Part shown: piece after piece, positions 31,860 through 43,713 of the stretch
How positions within the stretch are numbered: the first letter of the stretch is position 1
Layout: each line of letters begins with the position of its first letter
Assembly: GCA_033344775.1 (NCBI GenBank)
Contig: JAWPMT010000007.1
Span: 496,001-560,000, forward strand
Source: Cytophagales bacterium
GTDB taxonomy: Bacteria > Bacteroidota > Bacteroidia > Cytophagales > Cyclobacteriaceae
Direction: 5' to 3'
DNA: 64,000 nt
The notes under the pieces: generated by a model
Seen by the model: the letters and a program-made list of their open reading frames with translations, nothing else
Database searches by the model: none
What the model was told of the DNA's origin: nothing
Translations under genes and position numbers: made by a program

Positions 31860-34664
31860 CTAATGCTTGATCATTCTCTTGATCTGTACTGTGTCATTTT
31901 CTCTTAGGTGAATGAAGTAAATTCCTGGCTTTAGACGGCTCACATCAATATTGGTATGTCCAGAGATCAGGGTAGGCTTCATTTGTAACTGGCCTGCCAA
32001 ATTGAGAATGGATACATACGTATCTGCGTTCTGTCCAGTGTGTTGGATTTGCAATTGATCCGCTACTGGGTTTGGATATATCAAAAACCGTGATTGTTCC
32101 TCAATTGGGGTTTCCTGAATGCTACTTTTCACCTGATTGGACGCAGCCCTGCTACCAGTAGCCGAATTGATCAGTTCAAAGCTCCACCAATTGATATTGA
32201 ATCCTCCGCTCGAGGCATACAGCGCATAATTTTGTGGACCAGCTTGCAGGTCAACCGTTGTGCTAATGGTTTGCCAGTTTTGCCACCAGCCAGTATTGGG
32301 TACGTTCGTAGTTTGCAGGTCGGAGGAATTCTGACTGAAAATGATTTGACCCGTACTGTTAGGACTAGCGATTCGATATTGGATTTCGTAGGTGCCTGAT
32401 ACCGGAATATTGACATTATAGGACATCCAATCTCCATTGTCAATCCACCCTACATTTTGTCCTCCATTGATGTCTGTGGTACTTTCTACTCCTACTCCCC
32501 ACATCGAAGCGTAAGATTCTGCTTCGATATAATGGGTCATCGCGGAAGTCATAGCTGTGGTACTTGATACTACTGACTTATTGTTAGCAGCATCCAGGGC
32601 AAACAGGTCAAACTCATACGTCGTGGATGAAGATAAGCCTGTCACTTCGAAGCTCAATGCAGAAGTAGACGCTTCAAAAATTCCATCCACAAATATTTCA
32701 TATCCTGTTACACCTACATTGTCCGTGGCAGCGTCCCAATTCAATTGGACAGAGGTTGTGGATGCGTTCGCAATGAGATTACTAACCGGTGAGGGCGCTT
32801 CAAAATCGGGCGCTTGATAAGTGATTCGAAACCAATTGATGTTAAATGGTCCACTGTTTACATATATAACATAGCTGGAATTGGAATTATCCAATTCTGC
32901 GGTCGTGGAAACAGTCGTCCAATTCTGCCATCCTCCAGTGTTTGGCACATCTGTCACCTCAATATCAGTCGAATTCTGGCTGAGTACCAACTGTCCTGTT
33001 GCAGCCGCACTCGCAACCCGGTATTCTATCAGGTAAGTTCCACTTGCTGGAAGGTTGATGTTGTAGCTCATCCAGTCACCATTATCTAGCCATCCTACAT
33101 TCTGTCCGCCTCCGGCATCGGTGGTCGATTCGGTTTGCACGCCTAACATATCAATGTAATCTTCCGCCTCAATCTGTACGTTGAATCCTATAGGTATAGT
33201 GTTCAACTCAAACCAATTGAGGTTAAATCCGCCCGTTACCGCGACTAACTTGAGGGTTTTTTCTCCTGTACCGAGCGTAAGTGGTAAACTGATGGTTTCC
33301 CAGGTTTGCCATCCTCCTGTTGCCTGAACGTCAACAGTGGCAAGCAGCAGATCATTTTCATCGAGGATTTGTAAAGCGCCTGCTTCGGGATCAGCTGAGG
33401 CCACCCTTAGGTACATGTGATACTCACCTGTGGTAGGTACATCCAGGTGATATTCCATCCAGTCACCATCGTCCACCCAGCCGACATTCTGATCGTTTGC
33501 ATTACCTGAATTCGGGTCCGTACAATCTTCTAATTGTATGCCGGAGAAGTCCACAAATGACTCTGCCTCGATCCTGCCGGGTATGGTTTGAGGAACTATG
33601 ACACTTGTTGTGAAACCAATGGCCGGCGAAATAGCTGAGAGATTACTTGCTACATCTCTGGTTTGTACCGAAAATTGATAATTCGTGGCTTCTGTCAAGT
33701 TATTGACGGATATTGAACTAGTTGCAGTCGTGTCTATGGCCTGACCGTCCAGGTAAATGATATAATCCTCGACACCAACATTGTCTGTGGCATGGTCCCA
33801 GGACAGGGTGCCAAATCTTGGGCCTGTGGTGGCAGAAAGGTTAGTAGCAACATTAGGGGCTACCGTATCATTGGTTGCATATCCCAGGTCATAGACCCGT
33901 ATATAATCGATTTCCATCTGTTGCGGAAATGCGCCATAGTCTATTCCATTAACGCCTCCCCAATCACCTCCAACAGCAATGTTCAGGACAAAGTGAAAGT
34001 CTTTGTCAAAAGGCCAGGACTGCCATCCGGTACCGTCATTGTAGGAAGTGAAATAAAGTTGATCGTCAAAGAAAAAGTCGATTCGATCCGGATGCCATTC
34101 GCATGCGTAAGTATGGAAGTTACTCGACACATCTGAAGCATAAATAGAACCTGTTGGATTACCTCCTGTCTTAAAATTGTAATTCTCGGAGTGGGTAGAA
34201 GCGTGAACATTACCGAAATCAAATCCCACATGCTCCATAATGTCTATTTCGCCACTGCCAGGCCAGCCTCCATAGGCCCAATCAGTAGGTAGCATCCAGA
34301 TTGCAGGCCAGGTCCCCACAGCATAGGGTAGCTTGGCCCGAACTTCAAATCGTCCGTATAACCATGTTCCTTTTGATAATAGTCTCCCGGAAGTGAATGT
34401 ACTCCCTTCATAGTTTTCTTGGTGCGCCTGTATGATAAGTTTACCATTTTCGACTCTCGTATTCTCGGCCCGTTCGGAGGTGTAATACTGAAGCTCATTG
34501 TTGCCCCATCCATGTCCACCTACATCATAGTACCAGTCTGAACTGTCAGGTAAGCCTGTATAGTTAAAGTCTTCGGACCATACCAATTGCTGGGATGTTG
34601 CTTTTGGGGCAAAGGTCATTATTGCTACCAGCGTTATGAGGGGTAAGTAGCGCTTTATTTTCAT
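31860..34664 (-). CDS. Secreted GH16 beta-glucanase (laminarinase type) with three CBM6 and a T9SS tail
   Basis: A 934-aa modular exoenzyme. The order is: signal peptide (1-24); GH16 catalytic domain (~25-265) with the retaining motif GEIDIMEHVG carrying nucleophile and acid/base glutamates; fibronectin-III-like domain (~275-355); CBM6 (~365-490); CBM6 (~500-620); FN3 (~625-705); CBM6 (~710-840); and a type IX secretion C-terminal domain (FLIYPNPVADQLQ... to the end). The three CBM6 share the GGQNVGWxDNGDWMSYN-type core, so they arose by duplication. The likely substrate is laminarin or a related beta-glucan. It is divergent from a Reg_prop sensor gene that probably controls it. Confidence 0.93.
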   Translation of the reverse strand: MKIKRYLPLITLVAIMTFAPKATSQQLVWSEDFNYTGLPDSSDWYYDVGGHGWGNNELQYYTSERAENTRVENGKLIIQAHQENYEGSTFTSGRLLSKGTWLYGRFEVRAKLPYAVGTWPAIWMLPTDWAYGGWPGSGEIDIMEHVGFDFGNVHASTHSENYNFKTGGNPTGSIYASDVSSNFHTYACEWHPDRIDFFFDDQLYFTSYNDGTGWQSWPFDKDFHFVLNIAVGGDWGGVNGIDYGAFPQQMEIDYIRVYDLGYATNDTVAPNVATNLSATTGPRFGTLSWDHATDNVGVEDYIIYLDGQAIDTTATSSISVNNLTEATNYQFSVQTRDVASNLSAISPAIGFTTSVIVPQTIPGRIEAESFVDFSGIQLEDCTDPNSGNANDQNVGWVDDGDWMEYHLDVPTTGEYHMYLRVASADPEAGALQILDENDLLLATVDVQATGGWQTWETISLPLTLGTGEKTLKLVAVTGGFNLNWFELNTIPIGFNVQIEAEDYIDMLGVQTESTTDAGGGQNVGWLDNGDWMSYNINLPASGTYLIEYRVASAAATGQLVLSQNSTDIEVTDVPNTGGWQNWTTVSTTAELDNSNSSYVIYVNSGPFNINWFRITYQAPDFEAPSPVSNLIANASTTSVQLNWDAATDNVGVTGYEIFVDGIFEASTSALSFEVTGLSSSTTYEFDLFALDAANNKSVVSSTTAMTSAMTHYIEAESYASMWGVGVESTTDINGGQNVGWIDNGDWMSYNVNIPVSGTYEIQYRIASPNSTGQIIFSQNSSDLQTTNVPNTGWWQNWQTISTTVDLQAGPQNYALYASSGGFNINWWSFELINSATGSRAASNQVKSSIQETPIEEQSRFLIYPNPVADQLQIQHTGQNADTYVSILNLAGQLQMKPTLISGHTNIDVSRLKPGIYFIHLRENDTVQIKRMIKH

Positions 34665-34991
34665 TTTCGTAGGGTTAATTCGATTAAAAAAATACCCGAC
34701 TTTCTCAAGTCAGCACACAATATTATTTCCTATATGACCCTGAAAGCAAGCTTTTTGCCCCGACACAACTACTACTTTTTGAGAAGCACCCCGATTAAAA
34801 TACTCCTTTTTGTGATACTCCTTTATTAAAGCACTTAAGTCTTATTATAGCCCGGATCACGTAGTATACAGTGACCAGCTTCAAGCTTGAAAAACAGATA
34901 ACATAAAACCATGATCGACCAAGGACTGCTACCATCTTGCCGGACAAACGGTTATCAATAGTGGTGAAAAAATGGTATTTTGGAAGATAAG
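34665..34991. promoter_or_regulatory. Divergent control region between GH16 and sensor genes
   Basis: This 327-bp AT-rich intergenic region has no credible gene. It must hold promoters for both divergent genes. I see short repeats of ACTCCTTTTTGTGATACTCCTTTATT type near 34801 (the ACTCCTTT unit occurs twice) but no clear palindrome. Confidence 0.4.
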
Positions 34992-37900
34992 ATGCATACA
35001 CCTTACCCCAGGCAAAAGCCGATGATCACGTCTACGCCTCATTGCTGGTCGAATAATGCCAATTGTGTTGCGATCGTCTTTTTGCAGCAATCCAAAATAC
35101 GCGTCGCTTTATGCTTTCTCATGTGTTTAATTTACCTGTCGTTAGATTCTATGTCGCAGGTTAAAATTGAAGCAGTTCCAGCGACTATCAGCTACAGCCA
35201 GGAGGATTTTAAACCAATCACACAAACCTGGGACATTGCACAAGACAGGAGAGGGGTCATGTACTTTGCTGGAAGTGGAGGCTTGCTTGAGTTTGATGGT
35301 AAGAACTGGAATCGGTTCACACTTCCGAATAATTCAGTAGTGAGGTCAGTTTTGGCTGCATCTGATGGCAAGATCTATTTGGGAGGGTTTGAAGAGTTCG
35401 GTTATTTATTGCCAAACGTCACGGGTATGTTGACATATCACTCTTTGGCTGATCAGGTTCCGGAGCAAATGAAAGGTTATGCCGATGTTTGGAAGATCTA
35501 TCAGGTAGGAGAGCAGATCGTATTTCAGACAGTTAGAAGCTTATTAATTCTTGATAACGATAAAATCAGTGGAATTGAACCGGATGAGATCATAACCGGA
35601 TCGTTTCACCTCGAGGATCAAATCTATTTTCAGGAGAAAGCTGGCAGGCTATTGAAGTGGCAGAGCAACATTGTTACGGAAGTGGATCTTTCTGGAAATT
35701 CAGGACCAATCCAGGTTCGATATATTATGCCGTTTAGTAAAGACACCTCGTTGGTGGTTGCTCATGCAGGTGATTTATTCTTGCTAAGTGATGAAAACCT
35801 GACTAAGTGGGAGGTCCCGGGAGCTGAATTTATCAGACAATATCAGGTCTCCAATGCTTATCAAATTGCTGAAAATTATTACGCCTTTGGAACGGTACAA
35901 AACGGCCTAATCATCATCGATCATCATGGCGCAATTGTTCAGCTGCTCAATGAAGATATAGGACTGAACAACAATACGATCCTCTGTTCATTTCTTGATG
36001 CCCATGGTAATTTTTGGATAGGGACTAATCTGGGTATCGAATACATAGAATTGAATTCTCCTATCAGTGTCTATCACGAAAACCTTGGGATGAAATCCAG
36101 TGTCTACACCTCAGTAGTGTACGATGGTAAACTTTACATTGGCACAAACCGGGGCCTTATGTATCAGGATTGGCCATTGAAAAAAGATAAGAATGGCAGG
36201 AGTCCTGATTTTAAAATGGTGAGGAACACCGAAGGCCAGGTCTGGAATGTTGATACACTAGGAGGGCATCTCATCTGTGGGCATAATGAGGGGACTTTCA
36301 TTGTTAAAGATGATGAAGCCAGACAAATCTCCGATTTTCCAGGGGGTTGGAAATTTGTACGGATCAAGAATAAGCCAGGGTTTTACATTCAGGGGACTTA
36401 TAATAGTCTTCTTATCTATAAGCTTTGCCAAGATGGCCTGTGCCTGGTCAATCAGGTAGAGGGTTTCTATGAATCATCAAGAATCGTGGCCCAGGATGTT
36501 GATGGTTCATTCTGGGTTTCTCACCCCTACAAGGGCATCTATCATTTTGATTTGAATGATGATATGACCCAGGTTCAAAACCTAAAATTTTATGACGCTA
36601 AAGATAGCAGTTACCCATCCAATGTGTACCTCTACAATTTAGGAGCTGAATTAATCTTTTCAGCAACCGAGGGTATTTATAAATGGGATAAAAAGAAGGA
36701 AGCATTCTTCCCTGATGCTGCCTTGAATGAGGTCATTGGATTGAACCATCAGATTTCCCAGCTCAAAGTGGATCAGTATGGCTTCCTGACCTATCTGCAG
36801 GACGACCGTTATTACAAATTGTCCATGAATGATGATGGTACTTTCACATCAAAAAACACTTTTTTCAAAAAGGCTGATGCAGGATTTATTGGTGGATTTG
36901 AGCACACGCAGGAAATTGATTCCAATCATGTCATTATCGGAACTTCCAAAGGCTTTATACATTATGACCCGCGCTTTGGTGATGAGCTTACCTTTCCAGT
37001 AACAACACTGATCCGAGAGGTGAGGAGTGTCACTGGGGAAAGAGATAGTTTGTTATATGCCGGGGGGGACATTCTTTCATCATCAGACTCTGGTGTGCAC
37101 ACGGAACAAGAAATCACCAGAATTCCTTTCCAAACGCATGCTCTTTCCTTTGAATACGTCACGCCTATTTTTCAAGGTCAGGAAGAAACCCAGTACCAGT
37201 ATTATATGGAGGGCTTTGATCAGGCCTGGTCTGCCTGGAGTAGCAAAACACGGAAGGAATACACCAATATTCCACCGGGGAATTACACGTTTCGGGTAAG
37301 GGCAAAATCTGTTTACGAAATATTTGGTGAGGAAGCGCAATACGCTTTCGTCATCTTAACACCCTGGTATCGTTCCCCAATCGCAAAAGGCGTTTATACG
37401 GTATTTATCCTGGTTTGCTTATTTCTGGTGGTCAAAAAAGTGAAGTTGGAATTTAGCAAACAAGAAATAAGGTTGAGACAAGAAAAAGAGCTTTTGCTGG
37501 AAAAAAAACAAGATGAATTTAATCGAAAAAAAGAAGCGGATGAGAAGTTGATGATCCAACTGAAAAATGAAAAGTTGCGTGCCGAAATGGCAAAACAACA
37601 TACAGAATTAGCCTCCTATGCCATGCAAATTGCACATAAAAATGTCCTGTTGAAAGACCTTCGAAACCAGCTCTCCTCTATATCTGAAAAAGTCAATACT
37701 TCCGCTCAGGCCTTGTTGAAGAAGCTCATTCGGGATATTGAAGGAGATTTGACCCTTGACAAGGACTGGGACAACTTCAAGGTGTATTTCAATAATGTAC
37801 ATGGGGATTTTCTTGAAAGGATCAAAGCACGATACCCGGACCTGACCTCTACTGATCTGAAACTTTGTGCCTATGTGCGGATGAAACTTTCTTCCAAAGA

Positions 37901-38018
37901 AATCGCTACCCTGACGAACAATTCCATACGTGGTGTTGAGAAGGGTCGGTACAGAATTCGCAAAAAGCTAGGATTGGATCAGGGTGCCAACCTCAATGAC
38001 TTCATTTTGGAAGTTTAA
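34992..38018 (+). CDS. Reg_prop/Y_Y_Y sensor with C-terminal LuxR-type HTH
   Basis: A one-piece transmembrane regulator. After an N-terminal signal or anchor (around residues 35-55) comes a long periplasmic beta-propeller with two-component-propeller repeats. A Y_Y_Y domain follows (YYMEGFDQAWSAWS, then YTNIPPGNYTFRVRA). A transmembrane helix (about residue 800), a ~100-residue coiled coil and a LuxR-like HTH (SSKEIATLTNNSIRGVEKGR, RIRKKLGL) complete it. It lacks histidine-kinase and receiver domains, unlike hybrid two-component systems. I chose the ATG at 34992; a TTG lies 12 bp upstream. Its position divergent from the GH16 gene suggests glycan-responsive control. Confidence 0.85.
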   Translation: MHTPYPRQKPMITSTPHCWSNNANCVAIVFLQQSKIRVALCFLMCLIYLSLDSMSQVKIEAVPATISYSQEDFKPITQTWDIAQDRRGVMYFAGSGGLLEFDGKNWNRFTLPNNSVVRSVLAASDGKIYLGGFEEFGYLLPNVTGMLTYHSLADQVPEQMKGYADVWKIYQVGEQIVFQTVRSLLILDNDKISGIEPDEIITGSFHLEDQIYFQEKAGRLLKWQSNIVTEVDLSGNSGPIQVRYIMPFSKDTSLVVAHAGDLFLLSDENLTKWEVPGAEFIRQYQVSNAYQIAENYYAFGTVQNGLIIIDHHGAIVQLLNEDIGLNNNTILCSFLDAHGNFWIGTNLGIEYIELNSPISVYHENLGMKSSVYTSVVYDGKLYIGTNRGLMYQDWPLKKDKNGRSPDFKMVRNTEGQVWNVDTLGGHLICGHNEGTFIVKDDEARQISDFPGGWKFVRIKNKPGFYIQGTYNSLLIYKLCQDGLCLVNQVEGFYESSRIVAQDVDGSFWVSHPYKGIYHFDLNDDMTQVQNLKFYDAKDSSYPSNVYLYNLGAELIFSATEGIYKWDKKKEAFFPDAALNEVIGLNHQISQLKVDQYGFLTYLQDDRYYKLSMNDDGTFTSKNTFFKKADAGFIGGFEHTQEIDSNHVIIGTSKGFIHYDPRFGDELTFPVTTLIREVRSVTGERDSLLYAGGDILSSSDSGVHTEQEITRIPFQTHALSFEYVTPIFQGQEETQYQYYMEGFDQAWSAWSSKTRKEYTNIPPGNYTFRVRAKSVYEIFGEEAQYAFVILTPWYRSPIAKGVYTVFILVCLFLVVKKVKLEFSKQEIRLRQEKELLLEKKQDEFNRKKEADEKLMIQLKNEKLRAEMAKQHTELASYAMQIAHKNVLLKDLRNQLSSISEKVNTSAQALLKKLIRDIEGDLTLDKDWDNFKVYFNNVHGDFLERIKARYPDLTSTDLKLCAYVRMKLSSKEIATLTNNSIRGVEKGRYRIRKKLGLDQGANLNDFILEV

Positions 38019-38088
38019 ACCGACGAAATTATCGGATGATATGGATGTTGTGCTTCATTAACCTAATGTCTGTTCCGACAAATTTCAC

Positions 38089-39980
<1,892 letters not shown>

Positions 39981-39984
<4 letters not shown>

Positions 39985-40586
39985 GATTGATCATTTTGAA
40001 GGATGGGTAGATCATTTAGAAACTGGCAATTGTCTCCGTCGGGTACCACAACCGCCTGGTTCATCAAAGACTGAAGTAAGCCTCGATACAACTGAACATC
40101 TTTTTCTAGAATGTCATTCGAAAGTCGATGTGTGCCCATCATGGCAAATGGTGGCAGATACTCCATTCCGCAAAGTCTTGCCGTCTGTTCAAAAGGCCTC
40201 AAAAACTCTCTGATGGTATAGTGATTTCGCCCGTCTTTGCAATAGACATCTCGCGTTCCACCCGTCGTTAGTGCATTAAAAACTTGCTTTCCTTCCAGTG
40301 CATTTCCTCCACTACCATAAGCCCATCCGAATTCCAAGACCATATCTATCCATTGTTTCAACAAAGGTGGACAGCTGTACCAATAAAATGGGTGTTGCCA
40401 GATAATGATGTCATGTTGCAACAACAATTCTTTTTCAAAACTGACATTCACATTGAAATCCGGATATTGTTCATACAGATCATGTAGGGTTACACCTTCC
40501 AATGATGAGATGCCGTTGATTAAAGCTTGATTGGCAAGTGACGCCTCATAGCGAGGATGAGCAAATAGAATGAGAATCTTTTTCAC
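39981..40586 (-). CDS. KefF/KefG-type NAD(P)H quinone reductase (Kef ancillary subunit)
   Basis: A 201-aa flavodoxin-like oxidoreductase. It begins KKILILFAHPRYEASLAN, has IIWQHPFYWYSCPPLLKQW in the flavin-binding middle, and a C-terminal FEQTARLCGMEYLPPF segment. Members of this family bind Kef antiporters and are needed for full activity. It overlaps the antiporter gene by 4 bp, so the two are translationally coupled. Confidence 0.9.
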
Positions 40587-40695
40587 AGGTTAAAGTTCTG
40601 CTACAAATCATTGATGGGCAAACTCATTTCTTGTGATTTAGGGTCAGTATGAAAAGCTTGACTTGTAAAACTTAATTCAGTGGAAGACTAGGGTT

Positions 40696-41439
40696 TCAAA
40701 TCCTTAACCCAACAACCAACATGTCATCCACAGGTTCATCGTCACCAAGCCAGGACTTCAGTGTGCCGGTGATCTCCTCTTTTTGAGATGTCATTGGGAG
40801 AGATGCGATTTTTTCCAGTAGTTGTTTGACATTTTTACTGCCAAATCTCTTGGAGTCCGGGCCTCCGATCATATCCGCAAACCCATCACTGGACATATAA
40901 ATATTGACCGAATCGGTTTCTCCAAGGTTGAGTGAATGATTTGTGTAATTTCTGGTATAATCGAACAATTCGCCAAGTTGCAAACGGTCGGCCTTCAAGA
41001 CTTCACAACTACCTTTGGTCACGCAGATCAGGTCCGTTTTCGCACCGGCAAAAACCAATGAACGACTGGTTTTACTGATCCGTAAGACCCCCATATCTGC
41101 TCCGGAACCAATGGATCGCTTCGGTTTTTCTTGAAATTGCGCTTTTATCTGCTCGTGGATGGCCGAAAGGATTTCACTGGGATCAGTCAGTCCGAGTTCG
41201 TTGATCGTGTGTTCTAATGCATGGGTGTATATACGGGTCATCATGCTGGCACCATAACCGTGGCCCATACAATCAAACACAATTACGAATAGATGTTCAG
41301 GAGTCTGATGCACCCAAAATCCATCGCCACCAACTTCTCCTATCATCGGTTGGTTGATCACAAAAGCATCCAGGATACTGGCAAGCAGCTCCTCCGGGAA
41401 TAGTTGGAAATAGTTCTCTTTGGCGGCATTTGTGATCAT
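40696..41439 (-). CDS. SpoIIE-type PP2C serine phosphatase
   Basis: A 247-aa protein consisting almost only of a SpoIIE/PPM phosphatase domain. Metal-binding motifs are visible as GEVGGDGFW, FDCMGHGYGASMM, SDGFADMIGG and DDMLVVGLRI. It likely dephosphorylates an anti-sigma-antagonist-type partner. The CheY-like receiver gene lies 5 bp upstream in the same operon, a pair that in other bacteria is often fused (RsbU/RssB-like), so receiver phosphorylation probably controls this phosphatase. Confidence 0.87.
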   Translation of the reverse strand: MITNAAKENYFQLFPEELLASILDAFVINQPMIGEVGGDGFWVHQTPEHLFVIVFDCMGHGYGASMMTRIYTHALEHTINELGLTDPSEILSAIHEQIKAQFQEKPKRSIGSGADMGVLRISKTSRSLVFAGAKTDLICVTKGSCEVLKADRLQLGELFDYTRNYTNHSLNLGETDSVNIYMSSDGFADMIGGPDSKRFGSKNVKQLLEKIASLPMTSQKEEITGTLKSWLGDDEPVDDMLVVGLRI

Positions 41440-41444
41440 GACCG

Positions 41445-41816
41445 TTATTTTTTGGCAGTTTTCATATGCCTGTCTACCACTTCTAACAATTTTTCATCGG
41501 TGAAAGGTTTGGCCAGATAGTCTACCGCACCCATTTGCAACGCTTTGTTAATGACTGTTTGTTGACCTACTGCACTCACAAAAATGACTTTTGATCGGAC
41601 TTTTGAAGCTTTTAAAGCCTTGAGTACGTCGAAACCCATCATATCGGGCATAACATTATCAAGTGTAATCAAATCGGGCATCAATTGCGAAGCCATGTCT
41701 ATGGCTGTTTCTCCTTGATTGGCTTCACCTATAATGGTGTAACCAGCACCACTCAAAACATTTCGGATCGTAGATCGACTGTATATTGAGTCGTCAACGA
41801 TGAGTACGGTATTCAT
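41445..41816 (-). CDS. Single-domain CheY-like response regulator
   Basis: A 123-aa receiver domain: acidic pocket VLIVDDS, phosphoacceptor Asp in DLITLDNVMPDMMG (about residue 53), conserved Ser/Thr in IFVSAVG and Lys in LAKPF. There is no output domain. It is followed after 5 bp by the SpoIIE phosphatase, its probable output. The cognate kinase is not in the window. Confidence 0.92.
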   Translation of the reverse strand: MNTVLIVDDSIYSRSTIRNVLSGAGYTIIGEANQGETAIDMASQLMPDLITLDNVMPDMMGFDVLKALKASKVRSKVIFVSAVGQQTVINKALQMGAVDYLAKPFTDEKLLEVVDRHMKTAKK

Positions 41817-42116
41817 GACGGTTTATCCAACGAACTTTCAGGCTCTTTTGTTAAGCAATCGTTTTTCAGAAAGTTATGTGATTGAAGCGATAAAGGCAAA
41901 TGATTACGTCGAGGTACCTCATGTTTATATTATCCACAAAAAAGAAGTTGTAAGAGGTGTTTTGGCCTTTTTACAGTGAAGAGTTGCACAATCGGAGCAA
42001 TTCACTTCTTGGTTTGGATGTGTTGAAAGCAGATAAGAAGATTTCCTTTAGCTAAGAGTTTGTAAAAAATCTGTTGGTTTTGACACTGGATAGGCTGGAT
42101 CATTGATCTGGTCAGG
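41817..42116. other. Intergenic region between response regulator and decarboxylase-like gene
   Basis: About 300 bp with no convincing gene or RNA. It contains the promoter of the leftward CheY/SpoIIE operon. A 54-codon open stretch from 41815 on the plus strand overlaps the CheY start and is judged fortuitous. Confidence 0.4.
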
Positions 42117-42125
42117 AGAAAAATA

Positions 42126-42153
42126 AAGGGCAGACTATCAGCAATCCGCCCTT
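42126..42153 (-). terminator. Terminator of the decarboxylase-like gene
   Basis: On the minus strand AAGGGC pairs with GCCCTT (42148-42153 with 42126-42131), followed by TTTATTTTTC. It lies 12 bp after the stop codon. Confidence 0.75.
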
Positions 42154-42164
42154 GCTCTCAGGTG

Positions 42165-43493
42165 TTATTGTTCATTCTTCTCGTTCCAATAGGCGATGGT
42201 TTGGCCATATTGAAAGTGAATTGCATTGTGACCCGGGTCTTTCTTGAACAGATAAAAGTCTGGTGCCTTAGGAAGCAAGACGATGATGTCGGATCCTCCG
42301 AATTTGAATTTTCCGAATTCCTGACCTTTTACCACCATGTCGCCTTTTTTGATGCGATCGGTATCCATATGCACGCCGGAAACCTGTGCCATACCAATAG
42401 GAAGTACCGCTACTTTTCCCAAATTGGGTGCATCTACCATGATTAAGCCCCTTGCCTGATTGAATTCATAGCCATTTTCAGCTCCATCGGGGGCATTGAA
42501 TTGACCGTCTTTAGACAGTTCTACATTCAGGAAAACATTGGTTTGAATGGCTTTAAAATCTACTACCTCTCCAAATACAGGGGTATGAAATCGGTGATAG
42601 TCGAATGGGTTCAGAAAGTAGTGGATAAAAGTTCCTCCATAAAATGCTTCAGCGTATTCACTTCCATCCAATAAATCGTTGATGTTACCAATGGTGTGGG
42701 TATGCTTGAGTTTGGGATTAGCAGGATTTTTCTCAGTATCAAGTACGTTACCTGCTTGATCGATGTGATAATTCATCTTGAACGTACAATCCGCAGGGGC
42801 CGTGATGGTTTGATTGTTATTGGGTTCAGCGATGGGCCGTAGAGGCGTAATCCCCGTATCCGGTGCTGCATGATTGAATTCCCGGTAGAAAAACTGGTTG
42901 AAAGTTGTCCAGGTCTTTTCATTGTCTTTGTACAAAGGGTAATTATAGACCGATACTTTTTCCCCGTCAATCACCACTTTGTCATTGGCAAATGTGGCGA
43001 GTGTCTCAGGAGTAAGAGATTCCTTCGTATCCAAATACTCGCCCCAGGCATGGGCAAATTTCTTCAGCCAATCGGAGAATTTGGGATTGTCCTGCATGGT
43101 TTTTCCCTTATACGGCTGATCTACTAACCAGTAGAACTGACACAATAAGTCATATACCTTTTGATTATAGCCATTTTTCGTACCATCACTGGTCCAGCCG
43201 CCGGGATACTCCTTACTTCTTTTTTCATCTGGAGTCAGTTTTACATACATGTTAAGGTACACGTAGTAATCGTCGATGGTGGTAGGCCATCCGTGCTCAT
43301 TAAATTGCGCATTGACTGCCTTAAATAATTCAGGGTTCAAGTCCATTTTAGCTTTCGAGACTGCCTTTTTCAATGATCGCAGAAGATCCGCTTTCATGGT
43401 GGAGTCCTTATCCAAAATGTCTTTGAGTTCTTGAACTACCGGATAGTTGCCTTCTTCGGAAATGGTCAATGATTTTGTCGATGCTTCTGCCAT
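42165..43493 (-). CDS. Phosphatidylserine-decarboxylase-like protein (PSD-related amino-acid decarboxylase type)
   Basis: A 442-aa protein with an N-terminal ~170-residue helical domain (the PSDC-type region) and a C-terminal PSD-fold catalytic domain. The region GTFIHYFLNPFDYHRFHTPVFG carries the catalytic His pair (quoted here in part: YHRFHTPV). The self-cleavage motif near the C-terminus reads FKFGGSDIIVL, GGS instead of the usual LGST/GST of lipid enzymes. This combination is that of PSD-related soluble decarboxylases acting on amino acids such as tryptophan. There is no membrane anchor. It is a single-gene unit with its own terminator. Confidence 0.82.
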   Translation of the reverse strand: MAEASTKSLTISEEGNYPVVQELKDILDKDSTMKADLLRSLKKAVSKAKMDLNPELFKAVNAQFNEHGWPTTIDDYYVYLNMYVKLTPDEKRSKEYPGGWTSDGTKNGYNQKVYDLLCQFYWLVDQPYKGKTMQDNPKFSDWLKKFAHAWGEYLDTKESLTPETLATFANDKVVIDGEKVSVYNYPLYKDNEKTWTTFNQFFYREFNHAAPDTGITPLRPIAEPNNNQTITAPADCTFKMNYHIDQAGNVLDTEKNPANPKLKHTHTIGNINDLLDGSEYAEAFYGGTFIHYFLNPFDYHRFHTPVFGEVVDFKAIQTNVFLNVELSKDGQFNAPDGAENGYEFNQARGLIMVDAPNLGKVAVLPIGMAQVSGVHMDTDRIKKGDMVVKGQEFGKFKFGGSDIIVLLPKAPDFYLFKKDPGHNAIHFQYGQTIAYWNEKNEQ

Positions 43494-43713
43494 GTTTACT
43501 ATTGGTTTTAATTGTGCTGTAAACCTATCGACCTAATGAGTTAGGGTAGTACCCACATTGAAGGAATCTAATTGCTACCGCAATTGCAGTAAGGTCAGTT
43601 TTCCAATGACGATCGTTATCACCATCAAGCATGATTTATGTCATATCAATGCGTAGATACGGCTCAGCTCATTTTTTTTAAATTCCGACCGATAAGAGTG
43701 AACCTTACAACCA

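Noticed and set aside
41815-41979. 54-codon ATG frame on the plus strand upstream of the CheY gene
   Set aside because: It overlaps the divergent CheY start and would occupy its promoter. There is no clear start context, and residues show no signal peptide or domain.
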